Assembly (NCBI GenBank): GCA_964563105.1
Contig: CAZLXM010000007.1
Location: forward strand, 1 to 64,000
DNA: 64,000 nt
Origin: CAYVTV01 sp964563105
Lineage (GTDB): Bacteria > Bacteroidota > Bacteroidia > Bacteroidales > GCA-2748055
Direction: 5' to 3'
Shown: piece after piece, positions 61,472 through 64,000 of the stretch
Layout: every line of letters begins with the position of its first letter
How positions within the stretch are numbered: the first letter of the stretch is position 1
The notes under the pieces: generated by a model
The model's database searches: none
What the model saw: only the letters and a program-made list of their open reading frames with translations
What the model was told of the DNA's origin: nothing
Translations under genes and position numbers: made by a program

Positions 61472-64000
61472 TTGGATAAGGCATCAAAATATGTGGATAC
61501 TCCTCTAATGCGTCAATATTACGGCATTAAAGCTAAACATCCTGATGCTGTGCTATTGTTCAGAGTAGGTGATTTTTATGAGACCTTTGGTGAAGATGCC
61601 ATCCGTACCTCTGAAATATTAGGTATTACTCTTACCAGAAGAGCTAATGGGGCCGCTTCTTATGTTGAATTAGCCGGATTCCCCTATCATGCACTGGACA
61701 CATATCTTCCAAAACTTGTAAGGGCCGGGCAAAGGGTTGCAATATGTGAACAACTGGAAGATCCCAGGCTTGTAAAAAAACTTGTAAAAAGAGGAATTAC
61801 CGAAATGGTAACCCCGGGAGTATCTTTTAATGAAAACGTACTCGAAAATAAAGAAAATAATTTTTTGGCCGGAATATTCATGGACCATAAATCAGGCGGA
61901 GTTTCATTTCTTGATATCTCAACTGGTGAATTTCTTACAGCTCAGGGTAGTTTTGAATATATTGATAAACTATTAAGTAGTTTTCAGCCAAGAGAAATAT
62001 TGATTGAAAAAAGAAAACAAAAGGAGTTCAGGGAAATTTTTGGGACTAATTATTATACTTTTCCTTTAGATGACTGGGTATTTACTGAAGAAAATGCTCT
62101 GGATAAACTCACATACCAATTTAAAACGAACAGCTTAAAAGGTTTTGGTGTTGAAGCAATGAAACTTGGAATTATTGCTTCAGGAGCTATCCTACAATAT
62201 CTTGAGATTACACGGCATACTAATGTCAATCATATTCTTACTCTTCAACGGATTGAAGAGGACCATTTTGTATGGCTCGATCGCTTCACTATCAGAAACC
62301 TTGAAATATTCCGCTCAATTTATGATGAAGGGAAAACCTTGCATGATGTGATGGACAGAACAGTGTCACCTATGGGATCGAGAATGCTTAAACGCTGGCT
62401 GGCTTTACCGTTGAAGGATATTGCCCCTTTGAATGAAAGACTTGATATTGTAGAGTTTTTTAGGAATAATGAAGAAGCAAGAACTTTTTTTCGAAATAAA
62501 CTTAAAACTGCAGGAGATCTCGAAAGAATTATTTCGAAGGTCGCTGTTAATCGTGTTAGTCCCAGGGAAATACTTCAATTAAGTGTAGCTTTGGGAATTA
62601 TAGGCCCCATGAAGGAATATTGCCTTAATGCCAGTCTAAAACCTTTACAAAGTATTGGAGAGCAATTTAATCCATGTGATTCTGTAAAAAACAGGATTGA
62701 TAAAACAATAAAAGAAGATGCTTCGAACCAGATTAGTAAAGGGAATATTATTGCATCCGGTGTATCTGAAGAGCTTGACGAACTCAGAAAAATCATGTTT
62801 TCCGGGAAGAATTACCTTGTAGAATTACAGCAGAAAGAAATTGCACGTACAGGTATCCCTTCATTAAAAATAGCATATAATAATGTTTTCGGGTATTATA
62901 TAGAGGTCAGGAATACACATAGGAATAGAGTTCCCCCGGAATGGGTCAGGAAGCAGACCCTTGTTAGTGCTGAACGTTATATAACCGAAGAGTTGAAAGA
63001 ATATGAAACAAAAATACTTGGTGCAGAAGAAAAAAGTCTGGCACTGGAAATAAAGCTGTTCGAAGAACTTGTTACGGGCGTTGCAGATTTTATTCCTGCA
63101 ATTCAATTGAATGCCTCACTTCTTGCGCGTTTGGATTGTTTGATATCGTATGCAGAATTGGCAATAAGCAACAAATATGTCAGACCGGCGCTAAATGAAA
63201 GCCTGATTATAGATATAAAGCAGGGGAGGCATCCGGTTATTGAAACTCAACTACCAATAGATGAGGAATATGTTGCAAATGATGTATATCTGGATACCGA
63301 CGATCAACAGATAATTATTCTTACCGGACCAAATATGTCCGGTAAATCTGCGCTTCTTCGACAAACTGCCCTTATTGTATTAATGGCACAAATAGGATGT
63401 TTTGTTCCTGCCGGTTCTGCCAGCATTGGGCTCGTCGATAAAATATTTACCCGGGTCGGGGCCTCCGATAATATATCCCTTGGAGAATCTACTTTTATGG
63501 TTGAAATGCTTGAAGCTGCAAGTATTCTTAATAATTTGTCAAACCGCAGCCTGATTCTTCTTGACGAAATAGGCAGAGGAACAAGCACATATGATGGAAT
63601 ATCTATTGCCTGGGCCATGGTCGAATATATTCATGAAAATTCCAGATCAAGGGCTAAAACAATGTTTGCTACTCATTACCATGAATTAAATGAAATGGAA
63701 TCTTCATTTCCCAGAGTAAAAAATTATAATATATCGATAAAAGAGTTGAGCGACAGGATACTTTTTGTACGTAAACTTGAACCCGGAGGAAGCGAACACA
63801 GTTTTGGGATCCATGTTGCAAGGATGGCCGGAATGCCTCGCAGCGTTGTTAAAAGAGCTGATGAAATACTTAAAGAACTAGAAAAAGGCCATGAAAAAAA
63901 GACCCTTACTAAACCTGTTTCCGGGCTCGCCGCTCAACGTGAAGGTTTTCAGCTTAGTTTTTATCAGCTTGATGACCCGGTACTGAAACAGATTCGTGAT
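61472..64000 (+). CDS. mutS: DNA mismatch repair protein MutS (3' end beyond window)
   Basis: The gene is open from TTG at 61472 to the last base (843 codons); a full MutS is about 860-880 residues, so only the extreme C-terminus is missing. I chose the TTG because the reading starts DKASKYVDTPLMRQYYGIKA, a normal MutS beginning; the next ATG (61508) would remove part of it. The mismatch-reading Phe-x-Glu is GDFYETF (Phe35, Glu37). The ATPase has GPNMSGKSALLRQ (Walker A, from about residue 620) and LLDEIGRGTSTYDGI (Walker B), followed by FATHYHELNEME. It binds mismatches and recruits MutL. Confidence 0.96.
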   Translation, partial: MDKASKYVDTPLMRQYYGIKAKHPDAVLLFRVGDFYETFGEDAIRTSEILGITLTRRANGAASYVELAGFPYHALDTYLPKLVRAGQRVAICEQLEDPRLVKKLVKRGITEMVTPGVSFNENVLENKENNFLAGIFMDHKSGGVSFLDISTGEFLTAQGSFEYIDKLLSSFQPREILIEKRKQKEFREIFGTNYYTFPLDDWVFTEENALDKLTYQFKTNSLKGFGVEAMKLGIIASGAILQYLEITRHTNVNHILTLQRIEEDHFVWLDRFTIRNLEIFRSIYDEGKTLHDVMDRTVSPMGSRMLKRWLALPLKDIAPLNERLDIVEFFRNNEEARTFFRNKLKTAGDLERIISKVAVNRVSPREILQLSVALGIIGPMKEYCLNASLKPLQSIGEQFNPCDSVKNRIDKTIKEDASNQISKGNIIASGVSEELDELRKIMFSGKNYLVELQQKEIARTGIPSLKIAYNNVFGYYIEVRNTHRNRVPPEWVRKQTLVSAERYITEELKEYETKILGAEEKSLALEIKLFEELVTGVADFIPAIQLNASLLARLDCLISYAELAISNKYVRPALNESLIIDIKQGRHPVIETQLPIDEEYVANDVYLDTDDQQIIILTGPNMSGKSALLRQTALIVLMAQIGCFVPAGSASIGLVDKIFTRVGASDNISLGESTFMVEMLEAASILNNLSNRSLILLDEIGRGTSTYDGISIAWAMVEYIHENSRSRAKTMFATHYHELNEMESSFPRVKNYNISIKELSDRILFVRKLEPGGSEHSFGIHVARMAGMPRSVVKRADEILKELEKGHEKKTLTKPVSGLAAQREGFQLSFYQLDDPVLKQIRD

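Noticed and set aside
1..64000. CRISPR array or restriction/defence system
   Set aside because: No regularly spaced repeats, Cas proteins, methylases or typical defence genes were seen.

Overview
The window is AT-rich DNA from a member of the Bacteroidota, most likely a Bacteroidales/Marinilabiliales-type organism. The evidence is a SusD-family protein at the left edge, many lipoproteins and Tat-type secreted enzymes, the Bacteroidota-restricted DUF6057 family, few Shine-Dalgarno sequences, and several promoters of the Bacteroidota form TTTG-N19-TAnnTTTG (for mutS, a Gdx-type exporter and a tRNA). The species cannot be named from this sequence.

Region 1 (1-35.5 kb) is an accessory glycan and small-molecule catabolic region. 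It starts with the end of a SusD gene and its DUF1735/DUF5627-type lipoprotein partner, followed by a Tat-exported nitrilase-superfamily enzyme, an M14 peptidase lipoprotein and a secreted beta-helix protein. A minus-strand block holds a DUF6057 membrane protein, a CxxCH/PD40 lipoprotein, a secreted amidohydrolase and a six-hairpin glycosidase. A plus-strand heparan/heparin block (15.1-23.5 kb) then carries two tandem heparinase II (PL21) paralogues, a second secreted nitrilase and a DUF4962/heparinase II-III family lyase. A second DUF6057 + CxxCH/PD40 pair follows at 23.5-26.5 kb, and here the CxxCH partner is a pseudogene with two frameshifts and a deletion of about 97 codons. Next come a Tat-exported sugar isomerase-like protein, another M14 peptidase, an MFS transporter, a Gfo/Idh/MocA oxidoreductase, an amidohydrolase, a GH109-like protein and a NIPSNAP protein.

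Region 2 (36-42.3 kb) has radC, a minus-strand operon (Gfo/Idh/MocA oxidoreductase, hexuronate-type MFS transporter, URO-D-family protein), folK, a guanidinium-exporter-like SMR gene and tRNA-Ser(GCU).

Region 3 (42.4-54.4 kb, minus strand) is a signalling operon. It encodes CheR, two GAF/PAS membrane sensors, a GAF-PAS-SpoIIE phosphatase (SiaA-like), a SiaB-like kinase and a SiaC-like (DUF1987) switch protein, directly followed by a large ABCG-type transporter with an unusual N-terminus and a lipoprotein. Its layout suggests a partner-switch module controlling a transporter, and it is the best candidate here for an undescribed system.

Region 4 (54.5-64 kb) is conserved housekeeping: nitroreductase, NADP-type glutamate dehydrogenase, a Dabb protein, mannose-6-phosphate isomerase, engB, prs, rplY/ctc, pth, and mutS running off the right edge.
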